Source: Dryas octopetala (Eukaryota; Streptophyta; Magnoliopsida; Rosales; Rosaceae). Taken from it: a stretch of DNA of 64,000 nucleotides. Of this stretch, positions 23,692 through 36,596 are shown one piece after another. Location: positions 1,984,001 through 2,048,000 of the forward strand of contig OY992835.1 of NCBI GenBank assembly GCA_963921425.1. The letters are read 5' to 3'. Below the pieces are notes generated by a model. The model was not told where the DNA came from and searched no databases. It saw nothing but the letters and a program-made list of their open reading frames with translations. Made by a program: the position numbers and the translations under genes. Every line of letters starts with the position of its first letter. The stretch's first letter is position 1.

Positions 23692-24109
23692 ATCTTTTTG
23701 CATTTTTGGCTTCCAAGCTGTTGCCTGTTTCTTTATTTTATCCCCAGGGCGGAGGGGGGGCGCGTAGGACGGACGACGAAGCCACAGGCGGTGAGGTAAG
23801 GCAGATTTTGGTCAAATAAGACCGTTTACTAGGCCGAATTAGCGTTTTTTGTTTTTTTTTTGTTTTTTTTTCGGATGTTTGGGCAATTTTGTAATTTTCA
23901 TCTATTGCGCGCTTTAATTGTCATTTCTCTTTTTCTGAAGGTCGTTGGCGTACGAAAATGGCCTTAAGATATTCTGTTTCGGATCCCGCGGCATCGGTCG
24001 AAGTGGTGGCGCTCCATCTTACGCAGAGGCTCCTGCAAAATGGGGCCGTATCTATGCCTCTCGCGGCATGGCGGAAACCTTTATATACGGTGACGACGTA
24101 TAAGCTTAC

Positions 24110-24229
24110 GGGTGCGATCATACCAGCACTAATGCACCGGATCCCATCAGAACTCCGCAGTTAAGCGTGCTTGGGCGAGAGTAGTACTAGGATGGGTGAC
24201 CTCCTGGGAAGTCCTCGTGTTGCACCCCT
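24110..24229 (+). rRNA. 5S rRNA, unit 17
   Basis: Consensus sequence. Confidence 0.96.
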
Positions 24230-24647
24230 ATCTTTTTGCATTTTTGGCTTCCAAGCTGTTGCCTGTTTCTTTATTTTATCCCCAGGGCGGAGGGGGGGCG
24301 CGTAGGACGGACGACGAAGCCACAGGCGGTGAGGTAAGGCAGATTTTGGTCAAATAAGACCGTTTACTAGGCCGAATTAGCGTTTTTTGTTTTTTGTTTT
24401 TTTTTTTTTCGGATGTTTGGGCAATTTTGTAATTTTCATCTATTGCGCGCTTTAATTGTCATTTCTCTTTTTCTGAAGGTCGTTGGCGTACGAAAATGGC
24501 CTTAAGATATTCTGTTTCGGATCCCGCGGCATCGGTCGAAGTGGTGGCGCTCCATCTTACGCAGAGGCTCCTGCAAAATGGGGCCGTATCTATGCCTCTC
24601 GCGGCATGGCGGAAACCTTTATATACGGTGACGACGTATAAGCTTAC

Positions 24648-24767
24648 GGGTGCGATCATACCAGCACTAATGCACCGGATCCCATCAGAACTCCGCAGTT
24701 AAGCGTGCTTGGGCGAGAGTAGTACTAGGATGGGTGACCTCCTGGGAAGTCCTCGTGTTGCACCCCT
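24648..24767 (+). rRNA. 5S rRNA, unit 18
   Basis: Consensus sequence. Confidence 0.96.
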
Positions 24768-25187
24768 ATCTTTTTGCATTTTTGGCTTCCAAGCTGTTGC
24801 CTGTTTCTTTATTTTATCCCCAGGGCGGAGGGGGGGCGCGTAGGACGGACGACGAAGCCACAGGCGGTGAGGTAAGGCAGATTTTGGTCAAATAAGACCG
24901 TTTACTAGGCCGAATTAGCGTTTTTTGTTTTGTTTTTTTTTTTTTTTTTCGGATGTTTGGGCAATTTTGTAATTTTCATCTATTGCGCGCTTTAATTGTC
25001 ATTTCTCTTTTTCTGAAGGTCGTTGGCGTACGAAAATGGCCTTAAGATATTCTGTTTCGGATCCCGCGGCATCGGTCGAAGTGGTGGCGCTCCATCTTAC
25101 GCAGAGGCTCCTGCAAAATGGGGCCGTATCTATGCCTCTCGCGGCATGGCGGAAACCTTTATATACGGTGACGACGTATAAGCTTAC

Positions 25188-25307
25188 GGGTGCGATCATA
25201 CCAGCACTAATGCACCGGATCCCATCAGAACTCCGCAGTTAAGCGTGCTTGGGCGAGAGTAGTACTAGGATGGGTGACCTCCTGGGAAGTCCTCGTGTTG
25301 CACCCCT
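25188..25307 (+). rRNA. 5S rRNA, unit 19
   Basis: Consensus sequence. Confidence 0.96.
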
Positions 25308-25728
25308 ATCTTTTTGCATTTTTGGCTTCCAAGCTGTTGCCTGTTTCTTTATTTTATCCCCAGGGCGGAGGGGGGGCGCGTAGGACGGACGACGAAGCCA
25401 CAGGCGGTGAGGTAAGGCAGATTTTGGTCAAATAAGACCGTTTACTAGGCCGAATTAGCGTTTTTTGTTTTTTTTTTTTTTTTTTTTTTTCGGATGTTTG
25501 GGCAATTTTGTAATTTTCATCTATTGCGCGCTTTAATTGTCATTTCTCTTTTTCTGAAGGTCGTTGGCGTACGAAAATGGCCTTAAGATATTCTGTTTCG
25601 GATCCCGCGGCATCGGTCGAAGTGGTGGCGCTCCATCTTACGCAGAGGCTCCTGCAAAATGGGGCCGTATCTATGCCTCTCGCGGCATGGCGGAAACCTT
25701 TATATACGGTGACGACGTATAAGCTTAC

Positions 25729-25848
25729 GGGTGCGATCATACCAGCACTAATGCACCGGATACCATCAGAACTCCGCAGTTAAGCGTGCTTGGGCGAGAG
25801 TAGTTCTAGGATGGGTGACCTCCTGGGAAGTCCTTGTGTTGCACCCCT
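25729..25848 (+). rRNA. 5S rRNA, unit 20 (most altered internal copy)
   Basis: Three changes, C34A, A77T and C107T. This is the largest number for any gene away from the array edge, and a likely poor or non-functional copy. Confidence 0.92.
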
Positions 25849-26264
25849 ATCTTTTTGCATTTTTGGCTTCCAAGCTGTTGCCTGTTTCTTTATTTTATCC
25901 CCAGGGCGGAGGGGGGGCGCGTAGGACGGACGACGAAGCCACAGGCGGTGAGGTAAGGCAGATTTTGGTCAAATAAGACCGTTTACTAGGCCGAATTAGC
26001 GTTTTTTGTTTTTTGTTTTTTTTTTTCGGATGTTTGGGCAATTTTGTAATTTTCATCTATTGCGCGCTTTAATTGTCATTTCTCTTTTTCTGAAGGTCGT
26101 TGGCGTACGAAAATGGCCTTAAGATATTCTGTTTCGGATCCCGCGGCATCGGTCGAAGTGGTGGCGCTCCATCTTACGCAGAGGCTCCCTCAAAATGGGG
26201 CCGTATCTATGCCTCTCGCGGCATGGCGGAAACCTTTATATACGGTGACGACGTATAAGCTTAC

Positions 26265-26384
26265 GGGTGCGATCATACCAGCACTAATGCACCGGATCCC
26301 ATCAGAACTCCGCAGTTAAGCGTGCTTGGGCGAGAGTAGTACTAGGATGGGTGACCTCCTGGGAAGTCCTCGTGTTGCACCCCT
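26265..26384 (+). rRNA. 5S rRNA, unit 21
   Basis: Consensus gene; the upstream spacer has two adjacent changes at 26,189-26,190. Confidence 0.96.
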
Positions 26385-26796
26385 ATCTTTTTGCATTTTT
26401 GGCTTCCAAGCTGTTGCCTGTTTCTTTATTTTATCCCCAGGGCGGAGGGGGGGCGCGTAGGACGGACGACGAAGCCACAGGCGGTGAGGTAAGGCAGATT
26501 TTGGTCAAATAAGACCGTTTACTAGGCCGAATTAGCGTTTTTTGTTTTTTTTTTTTTTCGGATGTTTGGGCAATTTTGTAATTTTCATCTATTGCGCGCT
26601 TTAATTGTCATTTCTCTTTTTCTGAAGGTCGTTGGCGTACGAAAATGGCCTTAAGATATTCTGTTTCGGATCCCGCGGCATCGGTCGAAGTGGTGGCGCT
26701 CCATCTTACGCAGAGGCTCCTGCAAAATGGGGCCGTATCTATGCCTCTCGCGGCATGGCGGAAACCTTTATATACGGTGACGACGTATAAGCTTAC

Positions 26797-26916
26797 GGGT
26801 GCGATCATACCAGCACTAATGCACCGGATCCCATCAGAACTCCGCAGTTAAGCGTGCTTGGGCGAGAGTAGTACTAGGATGGGTGACCTCCTGGGAAGTC
26901 CTCGTGTTGCACCCCT
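26797..26916 (+). rRNA. 5S rRNA, unit 22
   Basis: Consensus gene with a short poly(T) tract before it. Confidence 0.96.
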
Positions 26917-27328
26917 ATCTTTTTGCATTTTTGGCTTCCAAGCTGTTGCCTGTTTCTTTATTTTATCCCCAGGGCGGAGGGGGGGCGCGTAGGACGGACG
27001 ACGAAGCCACAGGCGGTGAGGTAAGGCAGATTTTGGTCAAATAAGACCGTTTACTAGGCCGAATTAGCGTTTTTTGTTTTTTTTTTTTTTCGGATGTTTG
27101 GGCAATTTTGTAATTTTCATCTATTGCGCGCTTTAATTGTCATTTCTCTTTTTCTGAAGGTCGTTGGCGTACGAAAATGGCCTTAAGATATTCTGTTTCG
27201 GATCCCGCGGCATCGGTCGAAGTGGTGGCGCTCCATCTTACGCAGAGGCTCCTGCAAAATGGGGCCGTATCTATGCCTCTCGCGGCATGGCGGAAACCTT
27301 TATATACGGTGACGACGTATAAGCTTAC

Positions 27329-27448
27329 GGGTGCGATCATACCAGCACTAATGCACCGGATCCCATCAGAACTCCGCAGTTAAGCGTGCTTGGGCGAGAG
27401 TAGTACTAGGATGGGTGACCTCCTGGGAAGTCCTCGTGTTGCACCCCT
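27329..27448 (+). rRNA. 5S rRNA, unit 23
   Basis: Consensus gene with a short poly(T) tract before it. Confidence 0.96.
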
Positions 27449-27867
27449 ATCTTTTTGCATTTTTGGCTTCCAAGCTGTTGCCTGTTTCTTTATTTTATCC
27501 CCAGGGCGGAGGGGGGGCGCGTAGGACGGACGACGAAGCCACAGGCGGTGAGGTAAGGCAGATTTTGGTCAAATAAGACCGTTTACTAGGCCGAATTAGC
27601 GTTTTTTGTTTTTTGTTTTTTTTTTTTTTCGGATGTTTGGGCAATTTTGTAATTTTCATCTATTGCGCGCTTTAATTGTCATTTCTCTTTTTCTGAAGGT
27701 CGTTGGCGTACGAAAATGGCCTTAAGATATTCTGTTTCGGATCCCGCGGCATCGGTCGAAGTGGTGGCGCTCCATCTTACGCAGAGGCTCCTGCAAAATG
27801 GGGCCGTATCTATGCCTCTCGCGGCATGGCGGAAACCTTTATATATGGTGACGACGTATAAGCTTAC

Positions 27868-27987
27868 GGGTGCGATCATACCAGCACTAATGCACCGGAT
27901 CCCATCAGAACTCCGCAGTTAAGCGTGCTTGGGCGAGAGTAGTACTAGGATGGGTGACCTCCTGGGAAGTCCTCGTGTTGCACCCCT
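27868..27987 (+). rRNA. 5S rRNA, unit 24
   Basis: Consensus gene; C-to-T at -22, just after the TATA box. Confidence 0.95.
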
Positions 27988-28406
27988 ATCTTTTTGCATT
28001 TTTGGCTTCCAAGCTGTTGCCTGTTTCTTTATTTTATCCCCAGGGCGGAGGGGGGGCGCGTAGGACGGACGACGAAGCCACAGGCGGTGAGGTAAGGCAG
28101 ATTTTGGTCAAATAAGACCGTTTACTAGGCCGAATTAGCGTTTTTTTTTTTTTTTTTTTTTTTTTTTTCGGATGTTTGGGCAATTTTGTAATTTTCATCT
28201 ATTGCGCGCTTTAATTGTCATTTCTCTTTTTCTGAAGGTCGTTGGCGTACGAAAATGGCCTTAAGATATTCTGTTTCGGATCCCGCGGCATCGGTCGAAG
28301 TGGTGGCGCTCCATCTTACGCAGAGGCTCCTGCAAAATGGGGCCGTATCTATGCCTCTCGCGGCATGGCGGAAACCTTTATATACGGTGACGACGTATAA
28401 GCTTAC

Positions 28407-28526
28407 GGGTGCGATCATACCAGCACTAATGCACCGGATCCCATCAGAACTCCGCAGTTAAGCGTGCTTGGGCGAGAGTAGTACTAGGGTGGGTGACCTC
28501 CTGGGAAGTCCTCGTGTTGCACCCCT
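28407..28526 (+). rRNA. 5S rRNA, unit 25 (variant)
   Basis: A83G in the C-box region. The poly(T) tract before it lacks the usual internal G. Confidence 0.94.
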
Positions 28527-28944
28527 ATCTTTTTGCATTTTTGGCTTCCAAGCTGTTGCCTGTTTCTTTATTTTATCCCCAGGGCGGAGGGGGGGCGCGT
28601 AGGACGGACGACGAAGCCACAGGCGGTGAGGTAAGGCAGATTTTGGTCAAATAAGACCGTTTACTAGGCCGAATTAGCGTTTTTTGTTTTTTGTTTTTTT
28701 TTTTTTCGGATGTTTGGGCAATTTTGTAATTTTCATCTATTGCGCGCTTTAATTGTCATTTCTCTTTTTCTGAAGGTCGTTGGCGTACGAAAATGGCCTT
28801 AAGATATTCTGTTTCGGATCCCGCGGCATCGGTCGAAGTGGTGGCGCTCCATCTTACGCAGAGGCTCCTGCAAAATGGGGCCGTATCTATGCCTCTCGCG
28901 GCATGGCGGAAACCTTTATATACGGTGACGACGTATAAGCTTAC

Positions 28945-29064
28945 GGGTGCGATCATACCAGCACTAATGCACCGGATCCCATCAGAACTCCGCAGTTAAG
29001 CGTGCTTGGGCGAGAGTAGTACTAGGATGGGTGACCTCCTGGGAAGTCCTCGTGTTGCACCCCT
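28945..29064 (+). rRNA. 5S rRNA, unit 26
   Basis: Consensus sequence. Confidence 0.96.
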
Positions 29065-29483
29065 ATCTTTTTGCATTTTTGGCTTCCAAGCTGTTGCCTG
29101 TTTCTTTATTTTATCCCCAGGGCGGAGGGGGGGCGCGTAGGACGGACGACGAAGCCACAGGCGGTGAGGTAAGGCAGATTTTGGTCAAATAAGACCGTTT
29201 ACTAGGCCGAATTAGCGTTTTTTGTTTTTTGTTTTTTTTTTTTTTCGGATGTTTGGGCAATTTTGTAATTTTCATCTATTGCGCGCTTTAATTGTCATTT
29301 CTCTTTTTCTGAAGGTCGTTGGCGTACGAAAATGGCCTTAAGATATTCTGTTTCGGATCCCGCGGCATCGGTCGAAGTGGTGGCGCTCCATCTTACGCAG
29401 AGGCTCCTGCAAAATGGGGCCGTATCTATGCCTCTCGCGGCATGGCGGAAACCTTTATATACGGTGACGACGTATAAGCTTAC

Positions 29484-29603
29484 GGGTGCGATCATACCAG
29501 CACTAATGCACCGGATCCCATCAGAACTCCGCAGGTAAGCGTGCTTGGGCGAGAGTAGTACTAGGATGGGTGACCTCCTGGGAAGTCCTCGTGTTGCACC
29601 CCT
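29484..29603 (+). rRNA. 5S rRNA, unit 27 (variant shared with unit 39)
   Basis: T52G in the A-box region. The downstream G-block is interrupted by A (GGAGGAGGGG). Both changes recur only in unit 39. Confidence 0.94.
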
Positions 29604-30021
29604 ATCTTTTTGCATTTTTGGCTTCCAAGCTGTTGCCTGTTTCTTTATTTTATCCCCAGGGCGGAGGAGGGGCGCGTAGGACGGACGACGAAGCCACAGG
29701 CGGTGAGGTAAGGCAGATTTTGGTCAAATAAGACCGTTTACTAGGCCGAATTAGCGTTTTTTGTTTTTTGTTTTTTTTTTTTTCGGATGTTTGGGCAATT
29801 TTGTAATTTTCATCTATTGCGCGCTTTAATTGTCATTTCTCTTTTTCTGAAGGTCGTTGGCGTACGAAAATGGCCTTAAGATATTCTGTTTCGGATCCCG
29901 CGGCATCGGTCGAAGTGGTGGCGCTCCATCTTACGCAGAGGCTCCTGCAAAATGGGGCCGTATCTATGCCTCTCGCGGCATGGCGGAAACCTTTATATAC
30001 GGTGACGACGTATAAGCTTAC

Positions 30022-30141
30022 GGGTGCGATCATACCAGCACTAATGCACCGGATCCCATCAAAACTCCGCAGTTAAGCGTGCTTGGGCGAGAGTAGTACT
30101 AGGATGGGTGACCTCCTGGGAAGTCCTCGTGTTGCACCCCT
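30022..30141 (+). rRNA. 5S rRNA, unit 28 (variant)
   Basis: G41A. Confidence 0.94.
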
Positions 30142-30560
30142 ATCTTTTTGCATTTTTGGCTTCCAAGCTGTTGCCTGTTTCTTTATTTTATCCCCAGGGC
30201 GGAGGGGGGGCGCGTAGGACGGACGACGAAGCCACAGGCGGTGAGGTAAGGCAGATTTTGGTCAAATAAGACCGTTTACTAGGCCGAATTAGCGTTTTTT
30301 GTTTTTTGTTTTTTTTTTTTTTCGGATGTTTGGGCAATTTTGTAATTTTCATCTATTGCGCGCTTTAATTGTCATTTCTCTTTTTCTGAAGGTCGTTGGC
30401 GTACGAAAATGGCCTTAAGATATTCTGTTTCGGATCCCGCGGCATCGGTCGAAGTGGTGGCGCTCCATCTTACGCAGAGGCTCCTGCAAAATGGGGCCGT
30501 ATCTATGCCTCTCGCGGCATGGCGGAAACCTTTATATACGGTGACGACGTATAAGCTTAC

Positions 30561-30680
30561 GGGTGCGATCATACCAGCACTAATGCACCGGATCCCATCA
30601 GAACTCCGCAGTTAAGCGTGCTTGGGCGAGAGTAGTACTAGGATGGGTGACCTCCTGGGAAGTCCTCGTGTTGCACCCCT
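30561..30680 (+). rRNA. 5S rRNA, unit 29
   Basis: Consensus sequence. Confidence 0.96.
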
Positions 30681-31099
30681 ATCTTTTTGCATTTTTGGCT
30701 TCCAAGCTGTTGCCTGTTTCTTTATTTTATCCCCAGGGCGGAGGGGGGGCGCGTAGGACGGACGACGAAGCCACAGGCGGTGAGGTAAGGCAGATTTTGG
30801 TCAAATAAGACCGTTTACTAGGCCGAATTAGCGTTTTTTGTTTTTTGTTTTTTTTTTTTTTCGGATGTTTGGGCAATTTTGTAATTTTCATCTATTGCGC
30901 GCTTTAATTGTCATTTCTCTTTTTCTGAGGGTCGTTGGCGTACGAAAATGGCCTTAAGATATTCTGTTTCGGATCCCGCGGCATCGGTCGAAGTGGTGGC
31001 GCTCCATCTTACGCAGAGGCTCCTGCAAAATGGGGCCGTATCTATGCCTCTCGCGGCATGGCGGAAACCTTTATATACGGTGACGACGTATAAGCTTAC

Positions 31100-31219
31100 G
31101 GGTGCGATCATACCAGCACTAATGCACCGGATCCCATCAGAACTCCGCAGTTAAGCGTGCTTGGGCGAGAGTAGTACTAGGATGGGTGACCTCCTGGGAA
31201 GTCCTCGTGTTGCACCCCT
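31100..31219 (+). rRNA. 5S rRNA, unit 30
   Basis: Consensus gene; private spacer change A-to-G at 30,929. Confidence 0.96.
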
Positions 31220-31635
31220 ATCTTTTTGCATTTTTGGCTTCCAAGCTGTTGCCTGTTTCTTTATTTTATCCCCAGGGCGGAGGGGGGGCGCGTAGGACGG
31301 ACGACGAAGCCACAGGCGGTGAGGTAAGGCAGATTTTGGTCAAATAAGACCGTTTACTAGGCCGAATTAGCGTTTTTTGTTTTTTTTTTTTTTTTTTCGG
31401 ATGTTTGGGCAATTTTGTAATTTTCATCTATTGCGCGCTTTAATTGTCATTTCTCTTTTTCTGAAGGTCGTTGGCGTACGAAAATGGCCTTAAGATATTC
31501 TGTTTCGGATCCCGCGGCATCGGTCGAAGTGGTGGCGCTCCATCTTACGCAGAGGCTCCTGCAAAATGGGGCCGTATCTATGCCTCTCGCGGCATGGCGG
31601 AAACCTTTATATACGGTGACGACGTATAAGCTTAC

Positions 31636-31755
31636 GGGTGCGATCATACCAGCACTAATGCACCGGATCCCATCAGAACTCCGCAGTTAAGCGTGCTTGG
31701 GCGAGAGTAGTACTAGGATGGGTGACCTCCTGGGAAGTCCTCGTGTTGCACCCCT
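31636..31755 (+). rRNA. 5S rRNA, unit 31
   Basis: Consensus sequence. Confidence 0.96.
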
Positions 31756-32174
31756 ATCTTTTTGCATTTTTGGCTTCCAAGCTGTTGCCTGTTTCTTTAT
31801 TTTATCCCCAGGGCGGAGGGGGGGCGCGTAGGACGGACGACGAAGCCACAGGCGGTGAGGTAAGGCAGATTTTGGTCAAATAAGACCGTTTACTAGGCCG
31901 AATTAGCGTTTTTTGTTTTTTTTTTTTTTTTTTTTTCGGATGTTTGTGCAATTTTGTAATTTTCATCTATTGCGCGCTTTAATTGTCATTTCTCTTTTTC
32001 TGAAGGTCGTTGGCGTACGAAAATGGCCTTAAGATATTCTGTTTCGGATCCCGCGGCATCGGTCGAAGTGGTGGCGCTCCATCTTACGCAGAGGCTCCTG
32101 CAAAATGGGGCCGTATCTATGCCTCTCGCGGCATGGCGGAAACCTTTATATACGGTGACGACGTATAAGCTTAC

Positions 32175-32294
32175 GGGTGCGATCATACCAGCACTAATGC
32201 ACCGGATCCCATCAGAACTCCGCAGTTAAGCGTGCTTGGGCGAGAGTAGTACTAGGATGGGTGACCTCCTGGGAAGTCCTCGTGTTGCACCCCT
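32175..32294 (+). rRNA. 5S rRNA, unit 32
   Basis: Consensus gene; private spacer change G-to-T at 31,947. Confidence 0.96.
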
Positions 32295-32712
32295 ATCTTT
32301 TTGCATTTTTGGCTTCCAAGCTGTTGCCTGTTTCTTTATTTTATCCCCAGGGCGGAGGGGGGGCGCGTAGGACGGACGACGAAGCCACAGGCGGTGAGGT
32401 AAGGCAGATTTTGGTCAAATAAGACCGTTTACTAGGCCGAATTAGCGTTTTTTGTTTTTTTTTTTTTTTTTTTTCGGATGTTTGGGCAATTTTGTAATTT
32501 TCATCTATTGCGCGCTTTAATTGTCATTTCTCTTTTTCTGAAGGTCGTTGGCGTACGAAAATGGCCTTAAGATATTCTGTTTCGGATCCCGCGGCATCGG
32601 TCGAAGTGGTGGCGCTCCATCTTACGCAGAGGCTCCTGCAAAATGGGGCCGTATCTATGCCTCTCGCGGCATGGCGGAAACCTTTATATACGGTGACGAC
32701 GTATAAGCTTAC

Positions 32713-32832
32713 GGGTGCGATCATACCAGCACTAATGCACCGGATCCCATCAGAACTCCGCAGTTAAGCGTGCTTGGGCGAGAGTAGTACTAGGATGGGT
32801 GACCTCCTGGGAAGTCCTCGTGTTGCACCCCT
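32713..32832 (+). rRNA. 5S rRNA, unit 33
   Basis: Consensus sequence. Confidence 0.96.
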
Positions 32833-33249
32833 ATCTTTTTGCATTTTTGGCTTCCAAGCTGTTGCCTGTTTCTTTATTTTATCCCCAGGGCGGAGGGGGG
32901 GCGCGTAGGACGGACGACGAAGCCACAGGCGGTGAGGTAAGGCAGATTTTGGTCAAATAAGACCGTTTACTAGGCCGAATTAGCGTTTTTTGTTTTTTGT
33001 TTTTTTTTTTTCGGATGTTTGGGCAATTTTGTAATTTTCATCTATTGCGCGCTTTAATTGTCATTTCTCTTTTTCTGAAGGTCGTTGGCGTACGAAAATG
33101 GCCTTAAGATATTCTGTTTCGGATCCCGCGGCATCGGTCGAAGTGGTGGCGCTCCATCTTACGCAGAGGCTCCTGCAAAATGGGGCCGTATCTATGCCTC
33201 TCGCGGCATGGCGGAAACCTTTATATACGGTGACGACGTATAAGCTTAC

Positions 33250-33369
33250 GGGTGCGATCATACCAGCACTAATGCACCGGATCCCATCAGAACTCCGCAG
33301 TTAAGCGTGCTTGGGCGAGAGTAGTACTAGGATGGGTGACCTCCTGGGAAGTCCTCGTGTTGCACCCCT
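33250..33369 (+). rRNA. 5S rRNA, unit 34
   Basis: Consensus sequence. Confidence 0.96.
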
Positions 33370-33786
33370 ATCTTTTTGCATTTTTGGCTTCCAAGCTGTT
33401 GCCTGTTTCTTTATTTTATCCCCAGGGCGGAGGGGGGGCGCGTAGGACGGACGACGAAGCCACAGGCGGTGAGGTAAGGCAGATTTTGGTCAAATAAGAC
33501 CGTTTACTAGGCCGAATTAGCGTTTTTTGTTTTTTGTTTTTTTTTTTTCGGATGTTTGGGCAATTTTGTAATTTTCATCTATTGCGCGCTTTAATTGTCA
33601 TTTCTCTTTTTCTGAAGGTCGTTGGCGTACGAAAATGGCCTTAAGATATTCTGTTTCGGATCCCGCGGCATCGGTCGAAGTGGTGGCGCTCCATCTTACG
33701 CAGAGGCTCCTGCAAAATGGGGCCGTATCTATGCCTCTCGCGGCATGGCGGAAACCTTTATATACGGTGACGACGTATAAGCTTAC

Positions 33787-33906
33787 GGGTGCGATCATAC
33801 CAGCACTAATGCACCGGATCCCATCAGAACTCCGCAGTTAAGCGTGCTTGGGCGAGAGTAGTACTAGGATGGGTGACCTCCTGGGAAGTCCTCGTGTTGC
33901 ACCCCT
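33787..33906 (+). rRNA. 5S rRNA, unit 35
   Basis: Consensus sequence. Confidence 0.96.
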
Positions 33907-34323
33907 ATCTTTTTGCATTTTTGGCTTCCAAGCTGTTGCCTGTTTCTTTATTTTATCCCCAGGGCGGAGGGGGGGCGCGTAGGACGGACGACGAAGCCAC
34001 AGGCGGTGAGGTAAGGCAGATTTTGGTCAAATAAGACCGTTTACTAGGCCGAATTAGCGTTTTTTGTTTTTTGTTTTTTTTTTTTCGGATGTTTGGGCAA
34101 TTTTGTAATTTTCATCTATTGCGCGCTTTAATTGTCATTTCTCTTTTTCTGAAGGTCGTTGGCGTACGAAAATGGCCTTAAGATATTCTGTTTCGGATCC
34201 CGCGGCATCGGTCGAAGTGGTGGCGCTCCATCTTACGCAGAGGCTCCTGCAAAATGGGGCCGTATCTATGCCTCTCGCGGCATGGCGGAAACCTTTATAT
34301 ACGGTGACGACGTATAAGCTTAC

Positions 34324-34443
34324 GGGTGCGATCATACCAGCACTAATGCACCGGATCCCATCAGAACTCCGCAGTTAAGCGTGCTTGGGCGAGAGTAGTA
34401 CTAGGATGGGTGACCTCCTGGGAAGTCCTCGTGTTGCACCCCT
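34324..34443 (+). rRNA. 5S rRNA, unit 36
   Basis: Consensus sequence. Confidence 0.96.
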
Positions 34444-34862
34444 ATCTTTTTGCATTTTTGGCTTCCAAGCTGTTGCCTGTTTCTTTATTTTATCCCCAGG
34501 GCGGAGGGGGGGCGCGTAGGACGGACGACGAAGCCACAGGCGGTGAGGTAAGGCAGATTTTGGTCAAATAAGACCGTTTACTAGGCCGAATTAGCGTTTT
34601 TTGTTTTTTTTTTTTTTTTTTTTTCGGATGTTTGGGCAATTTTGTAATTTTCATCTATTGCGCGCTTTAATTGTCATTTCTCTTTTTCTGAAGGTCGTTG
34701 GCGTACGAAAATGGCCTTAAGATATTCTGTTTCGGATCCCGCGGCATCGGTCGAAGTGGTGGCGCTCCATCTTACGCAGAGGCTCCTGCAAAATGGGGCC
34801 GTATCTATGCCTCTCGCGGCATGGCGGAAACCTTTATATACGGTGACGACGTATAAGCTTAC

Positions 34863-34982
34863 GGGTGCGATCATACCAGCACTAATGCACCGGATCCCAT
34901 CAGAACTCCGCAGTTAAGCGTGCTTGGGCGAGAGTAGTACTAGGATGGGTGACCTCCTGGGAAGTCCTCGTGTTGCACCCCT
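34863..34982 (+). rRNA. 5S rRNA, unit 37
   Basis: Consensus sequence. Confidence 0.96.
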
Positions 34983-35400
34983 ATCTTTTTGCATTTTTGG
35001 CTTCCAAGCTGTTGCCTGTTTCTTTATTTTATCCCCAGGGCGGAGGGGGGGCGCGTAGGACGGACGACGAAGCCACAGGCGGTGAGGTAAGGCAGATTTT
35101 GGTCAAATAAGACCGTTTACTAGGCCGAATTAGCGTTTTTTGTTTTTTTTTTTTTTTTTTTTCGGATGTTTGGGCAATTTTGTAATTTTCATCTATTGCG
35201 CGCTTTAATTGTCATTTCTCTTTTTCTGAAGGTCGTTGGCGTACGAAAATGGCCTTAAGATATTCTGTTTCGGATCCCGCGGCATCGGTCGAAGTGGTGG
35301 CGCTCCATCTTACGCAGAGGCTCCTGCAAAATGGGGCCGTATCTATGCCTCTCGCGGCATGGCGGAAACCTTTATATACGGTGACGACGTATAAGCTTAC

Positions 35401-35520
35401 GGGTGCGATCATACCAGCACTAATGCACCGGATCCCATCAGAACTCCGCAGTTAAGCGTGCTCGGGCGAGAGTAGTACTAGGATGGGTGACCTCCTGGGA
35501 AGTCCTCGTGTTGCACCCCT
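35401..35520 (+). rRNA. 5S rRNA, unit 38 (variant)
   Basis: T63C in the A-box region. Confidence 0.94.
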
Positions 35521-35938
35521 ATCTTTTTGCATTTTTGGCTTCCAAGCTGTTGCCTGTTTCTTTATTTTATCCCCAGGGCGGAGGGGGGGCGCGTAGGACG
35601 GACGACGAAGCCACAGGCGGTGAGGTAAGGCAGATTTTGGTCAAATAAGACCGTTTACTAGGCCGAATTAGCGTTTTTTGTTTTTTGTTTTTTTTTTTTT
35701 CGGATGTTTGGGCAATTTTGTAATTTTCATCTATTGCGCGCTTTAATTGTCATTTCTCTTTTTCTGAAGGTCGTTGGCGTACGAAAATGGCCTTAAGATA
35801 TTCTGTTTCGGATCCCGCGGCATCGGTCGAAGTGGTGGCGCTCCATCTTACGCAGAGGCTCCTGCAAAATGGGGCCGTATCTATGCCTCTCGCGGCATGG
35901 CGGAAACCTTTATATACGGTGACGACGTATAAGCTTAC

Positions 35939-36058
35939 GGGTGCGATCATACCAGCACTAATGCACCGGATCCCATCAGAACTCCGCAGGTAAGCGTGCT
36001 TGGGCGAGAGTAGTACTAGGATGGGTGACCTCCTGGGAAGTCCTCGTGTTGCACCCCT
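35939..36058 (+). rRNA. 5S rRNA, unit 39 (variant shared with unit 27)
   Basis: T52G, with the same A-interrupted G-block downstream as unit 27, twelve units away. Confidence 0.94.
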
Positions 36059-36476
36059 ATCTTTTTGCATTTTTGGCTTCCAAGCTGTTGCCTGTTTCTT
36101 TATTTTATCCCCAGGGCGGAGGAGGGGCGCGTAGGACGGACGACGAAGCCACAGGCGGTGAGGTAAGGCAGATTTTGGTCAAATAAGACCGTTTACTAGG
36201 CCGAATTAGCGTTTTTTGTTTTTTGTTTTTTTTTTTTTCGGATGTTTGGGCAATTTTGTAATTTTCATCTATTGCGCGCTTTAATTGTCATTTCTCTTTT
36301 TCTGAAGGTCGTTGGCGTACGAAAATGGCCTTAAGATATTCTGTTTCGGATCCCGCGGCATCGGTCGAAGTGGTGGCGCTCCATCTTACGCAGAGGCTCC
36401 TGCAAAATGGGGCCGTATCTATGCCTCTCGCGGCATGGCGGAAACCTTTATATACGGTGACGACGTATAAGCTTAC

Positions 36477-36596
36477 GGGTGCGATCATACCAGCACTAAT
36501 GCACCGGATCCCATCAGAACTCCGCAGTTAAGCGTGCTTGGGCGAGAGTAGTACTAGGATGGGTGACCTCCTGGGAAGTCCTCGTGTTGCACCCCT
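36477..36596 (+). rRNA. 5S rRNA, unit 40
   Basis: Consensus sequence. Confidence 0.96.
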
